A stretch of 64,000 bases of DNA, taken from the NCBI RefSeq assembly GCF_002078875.1, contig NC_034410.1:38654145-38718144 (forward strand), in the 5' to 3' direction. Position 1 is the first letter of the stretch. Every line of letters starts with the position of its first letter. Both the position numbers and the translations under genes were made by a program. This document shows positions 11,421 through 24,581 of this stretch, piece by piece. Source of the DNA: Numida meleagris (Eukaryota > Chordata > Aves > Galliformes > Numididae). The notes under the pieces were generated by a model that was not told the DNA's origin, did not search any database, and saw only the letters and a program-made list of their open reading frames with translations.

Positions 11421-14400
11421 TTTGCAATCAAAAATGTGAACAATGGGATTTTAATATATTTATTAGTCTCCTTGGCATCCTCCCCACAACTGGCATTTTA
11501 GAGCTATTCTACAATGCAAATTTACACAAAATTATCAAGGTTGTGTTTGATTTACCCTTTCAGTGGTATTTCTAACTTGAAATAGTGCAGTTTCCTGCTC
11601 ATTAATGTAAAGCTCCAAACTATATTAAACACATATTACTACTAGGGATAGTTTTAATGAGGCATATTCTAAACCATTGGAGAAGAAGATGTAACAATTA
11701 AACACCATTGTAAATTATAGCAAAGCACACTGTAGCTTTAAGTTAAAAAAAAATAAAAAAACATATTTTCCCTCATTTGATAACTACCTACATTTGGTGT
11801 ACTAATACAACTGAAGAAAAATGTTTTAATACTGAAGTCTTCTCAATACAATAAATAAAAATTTCTTGGTCATTGGACTGGCTCGGAAAGATACTACAAG
11901 TATATCCCTATGTCTAACTACAAGAGCACTATCAATCAGTGAATATTCTTCTAACACATTACTAAATTAGGTATTTTATGGTTCTTCTTCAAAAATATAT
12001 TTACAGTTCTGCTTCAAAAACCCATAGCATTTCTAATAGAAAAGTTCTGCCATTGAATTCAATTTAAAATTTTCTGAAGAGTTGCAGAATGATTTGTTGG
12101 CTGGACAGTATATTTTCCCTTGCACCTTTCTTGTTTAATCCTGTCCGTTATTGCAAGGTCTGACTTAAAACAGAATTTATTCTTATTCACTCCTATAGTG
12201 GTACATGTAATTGCATTTTAAAGTTCTGCTACAATGACTGCACAGACGAAGGGACAAGGATGCATTTGTACTGATAGCCAGCTCGACACACTCTTGGCAA
12301 TTTTACTGTCGGAGGGCTCAGTCTTCATAGTGTAATCTAAGTCACAAGGAACAAAAATAAAACAGATATGCAATTGCTATGGAGTAACCATCTCACATAG
12401 AAAAGGTTGTGAATTTGGATGTTTGTGAGTAGTATTTTCTTAAAAATTACAATTAGTTTACTCCACCGTGAAAATAAGCTAGCACATTTTTCTTCATATA
12501 ATGTGAATTTTCTTGGACTTCATACCTTGGTCACCTCTGAAGGTCACCATCCAAAGTTTTGCTGACTAAAGCATCTCACTGAACTCTTCTGTTCAGGATA
12601 CGGAGCAGAGTGGTGTGTTAATTAAAAAAAAAAAAAATCATGCAGCTGGCTCTGAACTCCAGCTCTTTATAATTTTGACTGTAAATGCTTCACTGACTTC
12701 TTCACAATTATGAATAAGTTTACGTTACAGATGTGAGGATGTGCAGATGCCCTCTAGTGGAGTGTTTCTGCGAAATTTCCGCAGCCATGCCCTGAAGATG
12801 TTACCAAATAGAAGACCACATGCCTTCCTCTGCAGTGCCTTGCATAAGGGAGATAAAATATGGTGCAGACAGAAAACAGAGGATGATATATGTAGCTTCA
12901 GCTCTGAGTAAAGCCAGGTTGAGGCATGACATTGAATCAGACAGCTCTGCTCCAGACATGCTGCCCTTTCAAATCAGTAGGCTTCATGCAGTGAAAAATA
13001 CCTCCAACTTGATCAGATGTGATACAATCTCCAGGTCCTCAGAAAGGTTGCATTTCCCTGCGAGTCTTATTCTTCCTTGACAATAATCTGTCTTCTTCAC
13101 CTATCCATTCCCTTCCCACACTGACCTCTTTTCCATGACAGGTTGGTTCTTCATGATAAGCAACCTCCAACAAGGGATGACCATCAGCTGACAGAGTGCA
13201 TTGACTCTGACAAGAATGGGGAACAAGTCATTCTCCCCTGTGAAAAAGCCAGGTCTGGAGAGATCTTCAAATAATGTCAACCAGCCAAAACTTCAGCAAC
13301 AGAAAATCAGGGAGCTTGATGGAAATTTTCCCACAGGTCCTTGTTATAGGTCAGCCCCTGGTGGGGTTATTATCTGACTTTGTTTTCTTGTAGAGCAGCT
13401 GAAAATATAATCAAAGCCAAGTATGGGCAATCTATACATCTGCTCCCAGCAGTATAAAGCAGATAGTAATTTATGGTTCTAGCCACAAAGGCATACCTGA
13501 TGTGTTCATCAATTAAAGTATTTAACTTTACTGCTCTATGACAGTGGAAGGAAGCTGAAAAATCCTATCCTCCACACTTCATCTACTGCAAGCAGATGCC
13601 ACTCACAAGGACATGCATGTTCAAGAAGCAGACTTCCCTGCCCTTACAGAGGAACCACCATAAGAGTCCTGGAAAATGTTAATTACTACTTTTAGCAACC
13701 TCAGTCAAAAAAGTAAGGACAAAAATACCAGTCTATCTTTGATCCTGTCGCACCTACTGTGTTTCTTATCCTGTCTTGTCTATCCCAGCCATAGGAAGAA
13801 TTTCTCTTGCAAGCATAGCTGTAGCAGTTTAAGAAGTTACTGCAGTTGGAGGCTCTTCAAATTAGCCCAACTCAGCTTGTATTGTGAAACAGATGAGGAC
13901 TGTTAGTGCAGTTGCTTATTCAAATTCTGCACAGGGTTTTAATGAACAGATGGTTCAGTGATGTCTTATACTACATTAGATGGCTTTGTAAGAGCATTCT
14001 AAACCATGGCCTTAGACTATAAACTTTATCACTTGCTATAACTAGATTAGATATAGCTAGATTGGCAGTTTAGATTACTTTTTTTTTTTTTAACTGATTT
14101 GTTTGTTCCCAGTGTATTTGGAGGATATAAACACTGCTCTTTTTTCACACAGAATACAATCATTTCTGGAGCACTTACAGTAAATGTAAAGAGAGCTACT
14201 AACACCTGAATCCTGGACTGAGGATCAGTGGTCTGTCCAGTCTGGTACATTGTTACATTATCAGTCAATCAGCCAAGCCATTTAAACTAGGAATGTAAAA
14301 TCTTTTATAGATAACCACTACATTTTTGCTCAGCACCTAGCACAATGACTGGGACCACTAGTGTTATCAAACAATAAGTAAGAATTATAGAATAAGGGAG

Positions 14401-15889
14401 AAGTCACAAGAGTGTGTGTGAGGTACTATCAAAGCCAGAATAAGCCTCCAAGGAGCTTTTTGACAGGGTGAGGCCTTAAGATCAGTATAAACAATACAGA
14501 TGATTTGCAAATATTATTTTTCTTTGAAAATAGCATCTAATGAGAACTGATCAAATGCTGTATTCCTGATACCCTCAAACCTTTAAAACCATGTCCTTGG
14601 CAATTTGGACTGAGCATGCCAAAAGAAGATGGGGGAATGACGGGAACCTACATAGATTTAAGATTTGCACTCTTTCTGGGAATGAATCATTACAGATGAC
14701 CAACACATGGAGAGGGGAGGACAAGGGCCCCTGAGGTTGTCAGACACTCAAGGAATGGTGTTATGAAAGCAGACATCTTATAAATAATTATAAAAAAAAT
14801 CTGTTCCGTTCTTTCACACTGACCCCAGGTGGGCAAGCCAGCCCCTTAAAGATGGTCTTTCTCTGCTCAGTCAAAAATACTAAGAAAATGAAGCATTTGA
14901 CAAAGAATCTGCATGCATTTGCGAAATACATTTTTCAAGCCTACCCTAAAGTAGCTGCTTAATAAAGTATTTAAGTGTATAAGCTTCAAACCACTTGCTT
15001 GCAATTGTTATTATACAGAAAGTTCATTAGTTCTTTTACATTTTGCCATTGACAAATATTTCTGTAGTAAGTGATTTTTGAGAAAGGAGCAAGAGGGAAA
15101 ACCACACAAGTGCTTATTAAAGCAGGGCAAGAAGCTTTGCTATAAACAGACTCACAAAACTAGTTGTGATTATGCTTGTATACTTCTAGCTGTGAGATCC
15201 ACCTTTCATTATTTGAGTTACTATTTCAAAATTGTTCAGTAAACCACTGTCTCTCTGCCATCAACAGACATGAAGGCTACTCAGTGCACAAAAGGATGAG
15301 CATTCTCAGGGTGGAAAATGGGTGTCTTGATCATTTGTCTGGTTGGTATTAGCAGTACCTACTTTAATTTTTCATTTTGATATTAATTTTATAAAGGTGC
15401 TTTTTTTCTTTTTTTTCCCTTCTTTTCTACAAACACCTTTTCTCTTCTGCATCCCTACACAGCCTTTCTCCAGCTACCTCACACACCTCTCATGCAGTCA
15501 TTGCATGTACCAGCCTCAGCGAATGGAACTGAATTCAGGCCAAGAAGTTCTTACCTACTCCCAGGTCCCAAGCCACTAGTCATGCAGCGCTGCATACCCT
15601 CTAACAAACAAAAACTCAGCATTTGCAACCATGACATGGCTTATCTAGAAGCACTAATGCAGCACTAGCTCCAGGGGAGCAGTCTGCAGGGACAAAAGTT
15701 AAGGCTGGTAAATAGCAAATAGGATTTTTCCTGCTTCAGATTATGCTCTCAGGCTTTTAGAAAAGACACTAGACTTGCAGAAATGCAGACAAGTTATTTT
15801 AAGCAGTTCCTATTCCTTGGTCTCCCATTGGGTATTGCTACAAGCAAGATGCAGGGTTATGAAGAGATAGCTGTGCTGCATTTAGACAT
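11421..15889. other. Unique AT-rich sequence, no gene seen
   Basis: No repeat family or coding signature recognised. There are short A runs (for example 12624-12636) and T runs (14080-14091). The short open frame at 13676-13906 has no recognisable family and no supporting context. Confidence 0.4.
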
Positions 15890-16260
15890 GTTAACTTAGG
15901 CACCAGTAGCCGTGTAAGCACAGCAGCATGCAGCTCAATCCAGGGCTAATTTGCCCTGCTGCTTGTTTAACACCAGCTTGAATAATTCCACAGTGATTTG
16001 CAGTGCAGTAGCCATACCCAATTTCAACATCAGATTCAGCTAGCTACAGCTTTCCCTCCTGTAATTGAATTGCAAACACTCCGTGTGCACTTGCAGCTTT
16101 AATGGCTATGGGCTCTTATTTATGGTGAAACAATCTGGCTGTATGTGGAAGGGGATTAAAATTTCGGTTCTTTGGGCATTTTAGGGACTGCCAATGAGAG
16201 AGTGAGAAATCAATATTAATCTAATTAGCAAGTAAAACTGTTGCATAATGGCTACTCCAG
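15890..16260. promoter_or_regulatory. Candidate conserved noncoding element
   Basis: A block of complex, non-repetitive sequence with balanced composition inside AT-rich surroundings and no open frame. It carries the palindrome CTAATTAG at 16221-16228, preceded by AATATTAAT, plus TTAATGG and TTGCATAATGG strings. These resemble homeodomain and POU-type binding sites common in vertebrate developmental enhancers. Conservation cannot be judged from one genome, so this call rests on texture and motifs only. Confidence 0.25.
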
Positions 16261-19200
16261 AGGAAGCCTGTATTTAGTTATTTGCCCCATATGCAGTGTC
16301 CAGCCCTGAGACCAGAGGGGTTTAATCCTGCAGATTAAACCTGTGTACCACTTCAGACAAGAAAGAGCTGTAAGAACCATGAAAAGTTGTAAGAAAGTTT
16401 CTAAATGAAGGAAAAAATGAATAAGAATTCTTCCGTTTATCAGACAAACTCAGGACCAGGACACTGGAAAAAGCTACGTCTATCAGTAGGTTGTGTGCTG
16501 TTTATGGGATTGCACTTACTGCATCCAGCCTCAGGAGTACAGGAGACTGGGAGGGAAGAGCAATACCTCCTCTAAAGGGAATGGCCACTACAAAAAAAAT
16601 TAAGAAGTGAAGATGACTCAGATTGAAAAGTCAGAATGAAGCAGCATTCAGAAGGGCAAAGCCGCCACAGAGCCCATCAAGCGAGTAATGCAACCACATG
16701 TCAGAGCCAGAGGCAACTTCACGGCCACCAGCTCAACCAACTGCCTCAGGACTCATGCAAAGAGCCAGATGCTGTGTCTGGGAATCCATCTTCCACAGGT
16801 CGGCATCAAGGTCCCAGGACTGTCATGTTGAGAAGAGGAGCAGCGAGTACAATACGGTGACATAAAAAAAAAGTTGAACTGGACTGTATTTGGATTTGTC
16901 TGCTTTTTTACTGCACTGAGTTATAAATAAAGCACCTTTTTTTGACATACTTTTGCCTTGCTACATGTCTGTCTTTGCTTATAGCAAGAAAAAGAAAGAA
17001 AAGCCTTTCAGCAAATATTAAGAATGGGCCCCAGTTACGTGTTTCCCAGCACTCATTGCCTCAGGCTTGGGAGCCTAAGGAAAACTTCCCCATGTTCTCC
17101 TTTGCAAAACAAACCCTCAGATCACAAGCTGATGAGGCAAACAAACCCCTCCCTGTCCTGCAACAGAGATAGGCCAGCAGAAGAAACATAGAAACAAAGA
17201 AACATTTACTGAGCGTTCTGCCTTGCACTTTTTAGATAAGGCAAAGAGGGTCAGAGCCATTCTTGATTTCAATAATCAAGAACTCAGCCAATGACAACTG
17301 CAAAATCTACCTGAAAGGCAATACACATTCTTGGAGGCATGTCCATCCGGGAAGAACAAACTTTGAACAGTCAAGTGAAAAATGCCACTTTATTTACAAC
17401 TAAAAAAAAAAAATGTAAGAAAGTGATCAACTCCAAAATCTTCGCCTGATATTTTAACAGAATCACAACTCAATGACAAATGACTCATTCAAACAAAGAT
17501 GTCACCAAGCTTCTCTCTGTCATTGTAAAATGTACATCTTCTGATGCATTTCCAGGGATGAAATTTGCATTCAAAATTGGGAGATTTAGACAATTTAGTT
17601 TATCGATCTGTAACACCCGGTATGGGGAAGCAGCTGTGATGTGTTGTCTTCAGCTATGCTGGGTCATTCTTACCTTCGTAGGTTGGTGCTGGTGGTGATG
17701 TTTGAAGACGTGACTTGGCATTCCAGTGAAAGAAATGCAGGATATCTTGCATGAATGCAGGAGACATCACATGCCTGGGATTTGGGCAAAACTTATTCAT
17801 GTGCCACACCTGAGCTACAAAGATTGCTTCCTGGAACAACCTGGCTAATTGTCTTCACACAAAGTAAAACGTTGCTTACCCGTAATTATACGTATTGATT
17901 TGCTGTTGTGTGGGAACACATATGGTGTATATATATATAATACATCAGACTTAAAGTAGAACTGCACAAAAGGAAACTACGGGAGATGATGCCCTAGAGC
18001 AGCTCCATCCAGCAGGTGGTACAACAGGCAGTGGTCTTTTGCTGAGAATCCCACAGGAGGAGAGATCCTCGTGTCCAAAATAGAAATCTTCATCCTAGAT
18101 GCAAGAAGTGTTTTTGCTTCAGTATCCCCATAAGGATCCCCTCAAGTGACTATGAAGCTGCACGCTGAATCAGACTAGGTCAGAGATGATACGGCAACAG
18201 CAACAGCACTGCCTGCTTGGTAATTCTTGGAGCTGACATCTCAGGGCAGCAGCAAGTTGCATTGCACAGCCAGGGCTGGCTGTATTGTAATCTAATTTAC
18301 TCAAGACACTGTATGAAAGTATGTCTGAACCTGGGATCAACAACATGAGAAGCCGTTGCACAAAAAGCCTGCTGAAAGTTTAAAACAGAGAATAAAGAGA
18401 GAATTCACTGATAGGCTAAATATTTTGTTGTCATTAGATGGAGTGTACATTGATAAAAAATCCATGAATTCTATCAGGCTGTATGATTCATATTTCATGT
18501 TAATTCTGCTGTACTATTTAGAGTAACTGCTAATGAACTTAATTACTGAGACATTCCTTGTGGATGTAGATACTTGTTACTATTTGGATATAATTACAAA
18601 ATAATTCCAACTTTCACAGATTCAAAAACATTAATCTGTTTGTTTATGCAAAGAATTAAGGAACTAGGAGTTCTGTGTAAAGAATTATGAAACTGAGAGA
18701 TGGCCCGAGTGCCCTCCTGGCTATCTACATAGAACAAACAAACAAAATAAAACAACCTCAACAACAAAAAAACTTAAAATAATCTGATGTAAAATAATGA
18801 GAGCTTTAAAAAGCAAAACCAAGACAACTCAAAACAATCGCAATGATAGAGGAGAAAAACATAAAAAAAAAAAAGAAATTATTTGAAAGTAAGTCTCTAT
18901 CCATCTTAACACTGAATCATTTATTTTATTATAGTGACAATAAGAGTGGCAAAGTTACTGATATCTTTTCTGTTGATATTCCTTCAAACTCTTTGTATTT
19001 CAAAAACACAGAATTTATCTCTCTGCACAAAGATGAGTTAGGACCACTGTGGAGTTGATCTTAACATGAACTTCTAATGAACCACCTACACAGACTCCAT
19101 CTAACATGTTGTGTCCCAGCTCCTAAAAGTGAAATTCTATCACCAATTCCGGTCTGAAAATAAAATACAGCTTTGGGAACTCCAGAAAGGTGCTCTAACA

Positions 19201-22200
19201 TTTAGGGTTTTTTACATGCTTCACTTGTCACTTTACCTGTCACCTTTTCTCCACGAAAATAACATCTTGCATTTAAATTCTATTTATTTATGGGATCTCT
19301 TCAGAATATTCATCTGTGATCTTGAGTGTGTAGGAAACATATATACCTAGATACCCATTCTGCACATACTTTTTCATGTGCACTTAACAGTATTTTACAT
19401 CTGTCTCATCCTGAGTTCACTTGCTGTATGCAAATGAGAAAAAATGTGTATTTCAAACCCATGATCCACTCCTTATTGTTTTCTCTAGTGTCAGTGCTGC
19501 ACAGAACAGCAAGACTAAGAAGAAATCATGCTAATAAAATAGCAATATTGGAACATAGGAAGTGTCAACAAATAGCCAGTAGAGAACTGGCACCGGCAAA
19601 TATGCTCCTTTATCTGTTCAGCATTAGTTATTTTGCTCAGTGAGCAAGAAGAACCTAATTCATTCCTTCAGGTTTTAAACTCTGAGCTATTCACTGTCAA
19701 GAAATGAACGTTTCTAAGCCTTTGTGGAATTTGGGCACACTTCTTCACTATATTTAAATGCCACAGTTTGCAATTATGAATGTTTCTTCTAACAATCAAG
19801 ACTCAGAGATGTTTCAGCTGAGTCCTGAAACACATTCACATGCAATCAACAACAAGACACATTTGAAATGGCAAAGTGCAATAAATACTGTTTAAAACTC
19901 CATCATCAGAAGAAATGTGCTTAGCTGAACAACAGAACAAACACTTATTAAAAATAAACAGAATTGTCAAAATCAATTTTGATGTTAATCCATAAATGGT
20001 AAAGGAGCTAAATGTATCACAATAAATTATTAGGAATAATAAGTTGAGCATGAGCTTAAGAAAGCTAATTATGTGACGTACAATTTGTTCAACAATTTTA
20101 AGTTGAGCGTCATGTAATTTCAAAGATTATTTGATTCATATCTTTCTTTTATCTCCCACTTTGTGCTTTCCTTGCACTTTATTCAAATTAATTCCATAAT
20201 TTTAACTGTTCAGTTGTGTTATCCATTATAGATTTAGCACAAATCTCACAGTACCTGCTATTCTCTTCATATGTCAGATCTCCAGGGCCAAGTGATCATC
20301 TGGCCATCTCAATACTCTTTTATCTGCGAAGAAAAAAAGAACATTTCCACTCTTCAGTACAGAAACTAAATCTTGCCATTGCCCTAAAAGTACTCTAATT
20401 TACTATTACATAAAATCTAATGATTTGGGTATCATAAGTCATGCTTTTTGAATGCTGGGAATCATAAAATGAACTTCACTATTTTCAGTTTTTTAGATAG
20501 CCCAGAATAAATGATCCTGAGTAATGTGGATTCTCTTCTGCCTCCAGTATCACTCAAAGTAGGCATGTAACTTCCTCCTTTGTTTTCTATACAGTTATTT
20601 TACCCCTACTCTTGTTTCCTGGGTCAGAAGATTAGTTGTCTAGAGATCTTGTTAACCTAATGAAGGTGATGAAAGAGAAGTCTTTAGAGGAAGGTCTTTT
20701 ACAGAGACTATTTTTCAATACGGTTGGTTCACTTTGAGATAAACTATTTTTTCAAGTCTTTTAGAGATATTGGAAGCTAATTCAAATTTATCACTAAGAT
20801 ACCGATGTGGTTTACACCTAGAGTTATACAGGGCATGAATCTGACATTATTAAAATCAGTAATTTCAGTGGAATCAGTATTTCATCCAGAAAGTTTTCCT
20901 TCTCCACCTTTACAGCATTAGAGCATTCAGTTAGAACATGTCCTGTATGTATTAGGACATAAGTCTCACAAAATCTAGGGGCAAATTCCCATAGGATTTC
21001 AACCATGTTTAATAGGTCATGTTTAATACCACTGGATTTGTTCTAGCTCCCAATAAATAAAACTGCATTAGCTTCCAATAACTTATCTGGATCAGAATCA
21101 CACTGAAATAAATCCGATTAATTTCTTCAAAGACTCAGTTTTCAATGAGTATGTGAAGTAAAAGTATCCATTATTTGGTCTATTGTTCTTAAATAGCTAC
21201 CATTCCTTTCTGTCATCTTAAAAGAATGCTACAGCCACATCACTTAAAAATTAAGTATTCAACTTTAAAAACACAGTTACATTTTCCACATCTTGAGTAT
21301 TTTTAACTTTTAATGATGGAAGCTGAAAAGTTCCCCTGTAATTCTCACACTTAATTATGTCACCAGTGGGCTGCATCCCTGACTGGTGCCAAAATATAAC
21401 AAAGGTTTCAAATTAAGACTAAACTATTCAATTAGGTGGAAGCGAACAGAGTAGAGTTTGGAAAACAAGCTGCAGAGAACAGAAAATACAAAAGGACAAA
21501 AAGGAGACAAGTATTTTGTTTGGGAGTGAACTGCCTGCAAACCATGGATTGGTGTTAAATCCTGAACTTTAGTGAGTGGGTGATGAGCTGGGTTCATCTA
21601 ACACCAACAAACATGATATAGCTACAAGGCATTTCACCCTGGTTAAATACCAGATGAATTAAAGGCTGTTGCCAGCAGCTGTGATGAATGTCACTGGGAT
21701 GCCATCTGATTGCTCTCTGAGTTATATGAGTGAAGTATGTCGGCTCCTTTGTTAAGGTCAGCATGTATTTCTAATGGTTCATCTGCAGGGCTTTGCTGAA
21801 GGCACCATTGAGAACACAGGTGCTGGAAAATGTCTGTTTCATGCAGCATGGACTGGAATAAGCAGGACTGAATAGTGTCAGGAGGAACTTTTGCATCAAC
21901 ATGTTTGCAGTCTGGAAGCAGGATTCACAGATAAGGACATAAACTGACATTTGTGGATGGGACAAACCTACCACCAAACAACAGACATGTTTACTTAACT
22001 TGCATAAAGAATTTTCCTTGAGTTACCAGCTTATGAAATTTGGAGACACTTGCACAAGTTTAATATAAAGGTGTTTAAAAAGAAACTCAGACTAAGAAAG
22101 GGCCAAGGTTTGCAAGTTTTTTGCTACTGATTTTTGAGACAGTGATTCAGAGAGGGGATTATGCACCTTTTAACCCTCCTCATTTAGTTTGGATGATTAT

Positions 22201-22671
22201 CTAAATTAATCTCAGTGCTTGTACTCCTCTGTTCTTTTCTACAGTGAAGCTTGGATTTCATAGCATGGTGAAATTCCAGCTCATTCTCTTTCTCACCCAT
22301 TCTCAGATCTTCCTCCTTCAGTCCATCTCTACAGACTACTGACAGGAATAATTCCTAAATTTTTATTGTGATAAACAGTTGTATACCAAAATATGTACCT
22401 TAAAGCTTCTTATTGCTAACAAAAAAATAAGTAGCTACATGCACTACTTCCCTAATTTTTAATAATAATAGACTGATGTTTCCAACAAGCTGAATGATCT
22501 AGCTGACCCAATGCCAGAAAAAATATGTTCTATTTAATTCCCCCATCTTGTTCACTAATTGTATCCTTGCCATCTCCTGAGGTAGCAGGACAAGTAAGAC
22601 TTTGTCTATACCCAAAATTAACTCTAATCCTGAATGTGGTACAGGTAAGCATAGACCATCTGGAACTCATA
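16261..22671. other. Unique AT-rich sequence, no gene seen
   Basis: No gene and no interspersed repeat recognised over about 6.4 kb. Low-complexity patches include a short TA run near 17926-17940, an AAACAAAC-type A-rich patch at 18729-18780 and an A run near 18862-18873. Short open frames look random. Confidence 0.4.
18729..18780. repeat. A-rich simple sequence (AAAC-type units)
   Basis: AACAAACAAAC followed by AAAACAACCTCAACAAC and an A run. This is degenerate low-complexity sequence with no adjoining retrocopy. Confidence 0.65.
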
Positions 22672-23143
22672 TTGACCAAAGAAGGGCAACAAGGCTTGTG
22701 CAGGGCTTAGAGAATATGTCCTATGAGGAGCGACTAAAGGAACTGGGGCTGTTCAGTCTGGGGAAGAGGAGACTGAGGGGAGATCTCATTGCTCTCTTCA
22801 AATACCTGAAAGGCGATTGCAGTGAGAGTGGGGCTGGTCTCTTCTCAGTGGTGACAGGTGACAAGGGGAAATGGCCTCAAGTTGCGCCAGGGGAGGTTTA
22901 GGTTGGATACCAGGAAAAACTTCTTTACAGAAAGGGTTGTTAAGCACTGGAACAGGCTCCCCAGGGAGGTGGTTGAGTCACCATCCCTGAATGTGTTTAA
23001 AAACCGTTTGGATGTGGTGCTCAAGGACATGATTTAGCGGTGGGTTGTTAGAGTTAGAGCAGTGTGGTTAGGTTGTGGTTGGACTTGATGATCTTGAAGG
23101 TCCTTTCCAACCTGAGCAATTCTATGATTCTATGATTCTATGG
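22672..23143 (+). mobile_element. CR1 retroposon, 5'-truncated with complete 3' end
   Basis: About 470 bp of CR1 on the plus strand. The first part encodes a reverse transcriptase C-terminal piece (readable strings [20 protein letters not shown] and [10 protein letters not shown]). It is followed by the 3' untranslated region, with GGTTGGACTTGATGATCTTG and three copies of the terminal octamer TTCTATGA/G at 23119-23142. The 5' boundary near 22672 is a typical CR1 truncation caused by incomplete reverse transcription. The coding part is broken by a frame change after the 99-codon frame at 22602-22901, whose upstream part is host sequence. A second CR1 in the same orientation starts about 645 bp downstream. 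Confidence 0.92.
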
Positions 23144-23787
23144 CCAAACAAACTCACTCACACTTGCCAAACTCTATTATGAAGAAAGTGATGGTAACCC
23201 GGTCACACCCAGAGGAGAGCTATTATGCACTAATTGCTGGTTATCTCATTAAGGCTAACATTTTTTGGATGCCTCTGGCTTCCTGTAAATCAGTCTTGCT
23301 GCATTGGTGGACTCCAACACTCTCAGACATGCTCTCCATGCTCTCACATCACTGTACTCCACACGTGCTGTGAATCCCGAGTGTCTGGGACATGCTGAAA
23401 AGTTGGATTCTTCTCTGCATGCATGTAGTGATCAGCAATCTGGCCAAGTGGCAATTGATTACTGCCAAAGTGGACAGTGACCACCTTACAGGATGATTAA
23501 TGTTGCCATGTGGACATTGGAAACTTTAAGTCCCTTTAATTTCCTTTTGCCTTAGCATTAACTCTGTCTAATGTGGGGAGGTTTAAGAACAGAATGGATA
23601 TTTATCTGGAGCTTCTCAAGGTGTAGGTAGAAAAATCAACACAATATCTTTTATCTCCCTCTCCCTTCCTAAGAAGAAAGGAAGGTTACCTCTCAGAGAT
23701 TTGAAAACAAACAAACATCAAATCAACCATTTAAAATAACTCATCTAACTGAAATAATGGTGTATATACAGGCAGGATTGCTGCGCT
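23144..23787. other. Unique spacer between two CR1 copies
   Basis: About 640 bp of AT-rich sequence separating two same-strand CR1 insertions. I see no repeat or gene in it. The two CR1 copies differ in sequence and in 5' breakpoint, so this is not a tandem duplication. Confidence 0.5.
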
Positions 23788-24581
23788 GAGGCCAACAGGA
23801 TGAAGTCCAACAAGAACAAGTGCCAGGTCCTGCACACTGGCCACAACAACCCCAGGAATGCTACAGGCTTGGGGCAGAGTGGCTGGAACACTGTGTGGAA
23901 GAAATGGACCTGGGGTTGTTGGTCAGCACTCAGATGAACATGAGCCAGCAGTGTGCCCAGGTGGCCAAGAAAGCCAATGGCATACAGGTTTGTATTAGAA
24001 ATAGTGTAGCCAGCAGGAGCAGGGAAGTGATCATCCCTCTGTACTCAGCTCTGGTGATGCTGCATCTGGGATACTGCGCTCAGTTTTGGGCCCCTCACTA
24101 CAAGAAGGACATCAAGGCCCTGGAGTGTGTCCAGAGAAGGGCAATGAAGCTGTGAGGGGTCTAGAGCACAAGCCTTATGGGGAGCAGCTGAGGGAACTGG
24201 GATTGTTCAGTCTGGAAAAGAGGAAGCTCAGGGGAGACCTTACTGCTCTCTATAACTACCTGATAGGAGGTTGTGGAAAGGTGGGGGGGTTGGCCTCTTC
24301 TCCCATGTAATTAGCAATAGGATTAGAGGGAATGGCCTCAAGTTACACCAGGGGACATTCAGGTTGGAGGTTAGGAAAAATTTCTTTTCTGAACGGGTGC
24401 TTAAGCGCTGCAACAGGCTGCCCAGGAAGGTGGTTGAGTCACTGTCCCTGGAGGTGTTCAAGAAACATTAAATGTTGTACTGAAGGACATGGTTTAGTGG
24501 GGAAATATTGGTGGTAGGTGGATGGTTGGACTGGATGATATTAGAGGTCTTTTCCGACCTTGGTGATTTTATGATTCTATA
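23788..24581 (+). mobile_element. CR1 retroposon, 5'-truncated with complete 3' end
   Basis: About 790 bp of CR1 on the plus strand. A 111-codon frame at 23820-24155 carries CR1 reverse transcriptase C-terminal strings ([63 protein letters not shown]). A one-base frame change then leads to the next piece ([20 protein letters not shown] at 24086-24310). The tail has TGGTTGGACTGGATGATATT and ends with a single degenerate ATGATTCTAT near 24581. It is cut at the 5' end and inactive. The decayed terminal repeat suggests it is somewhat older than, or from a different subfamily to, its neighbour at 22672. Confidence 0.92.
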
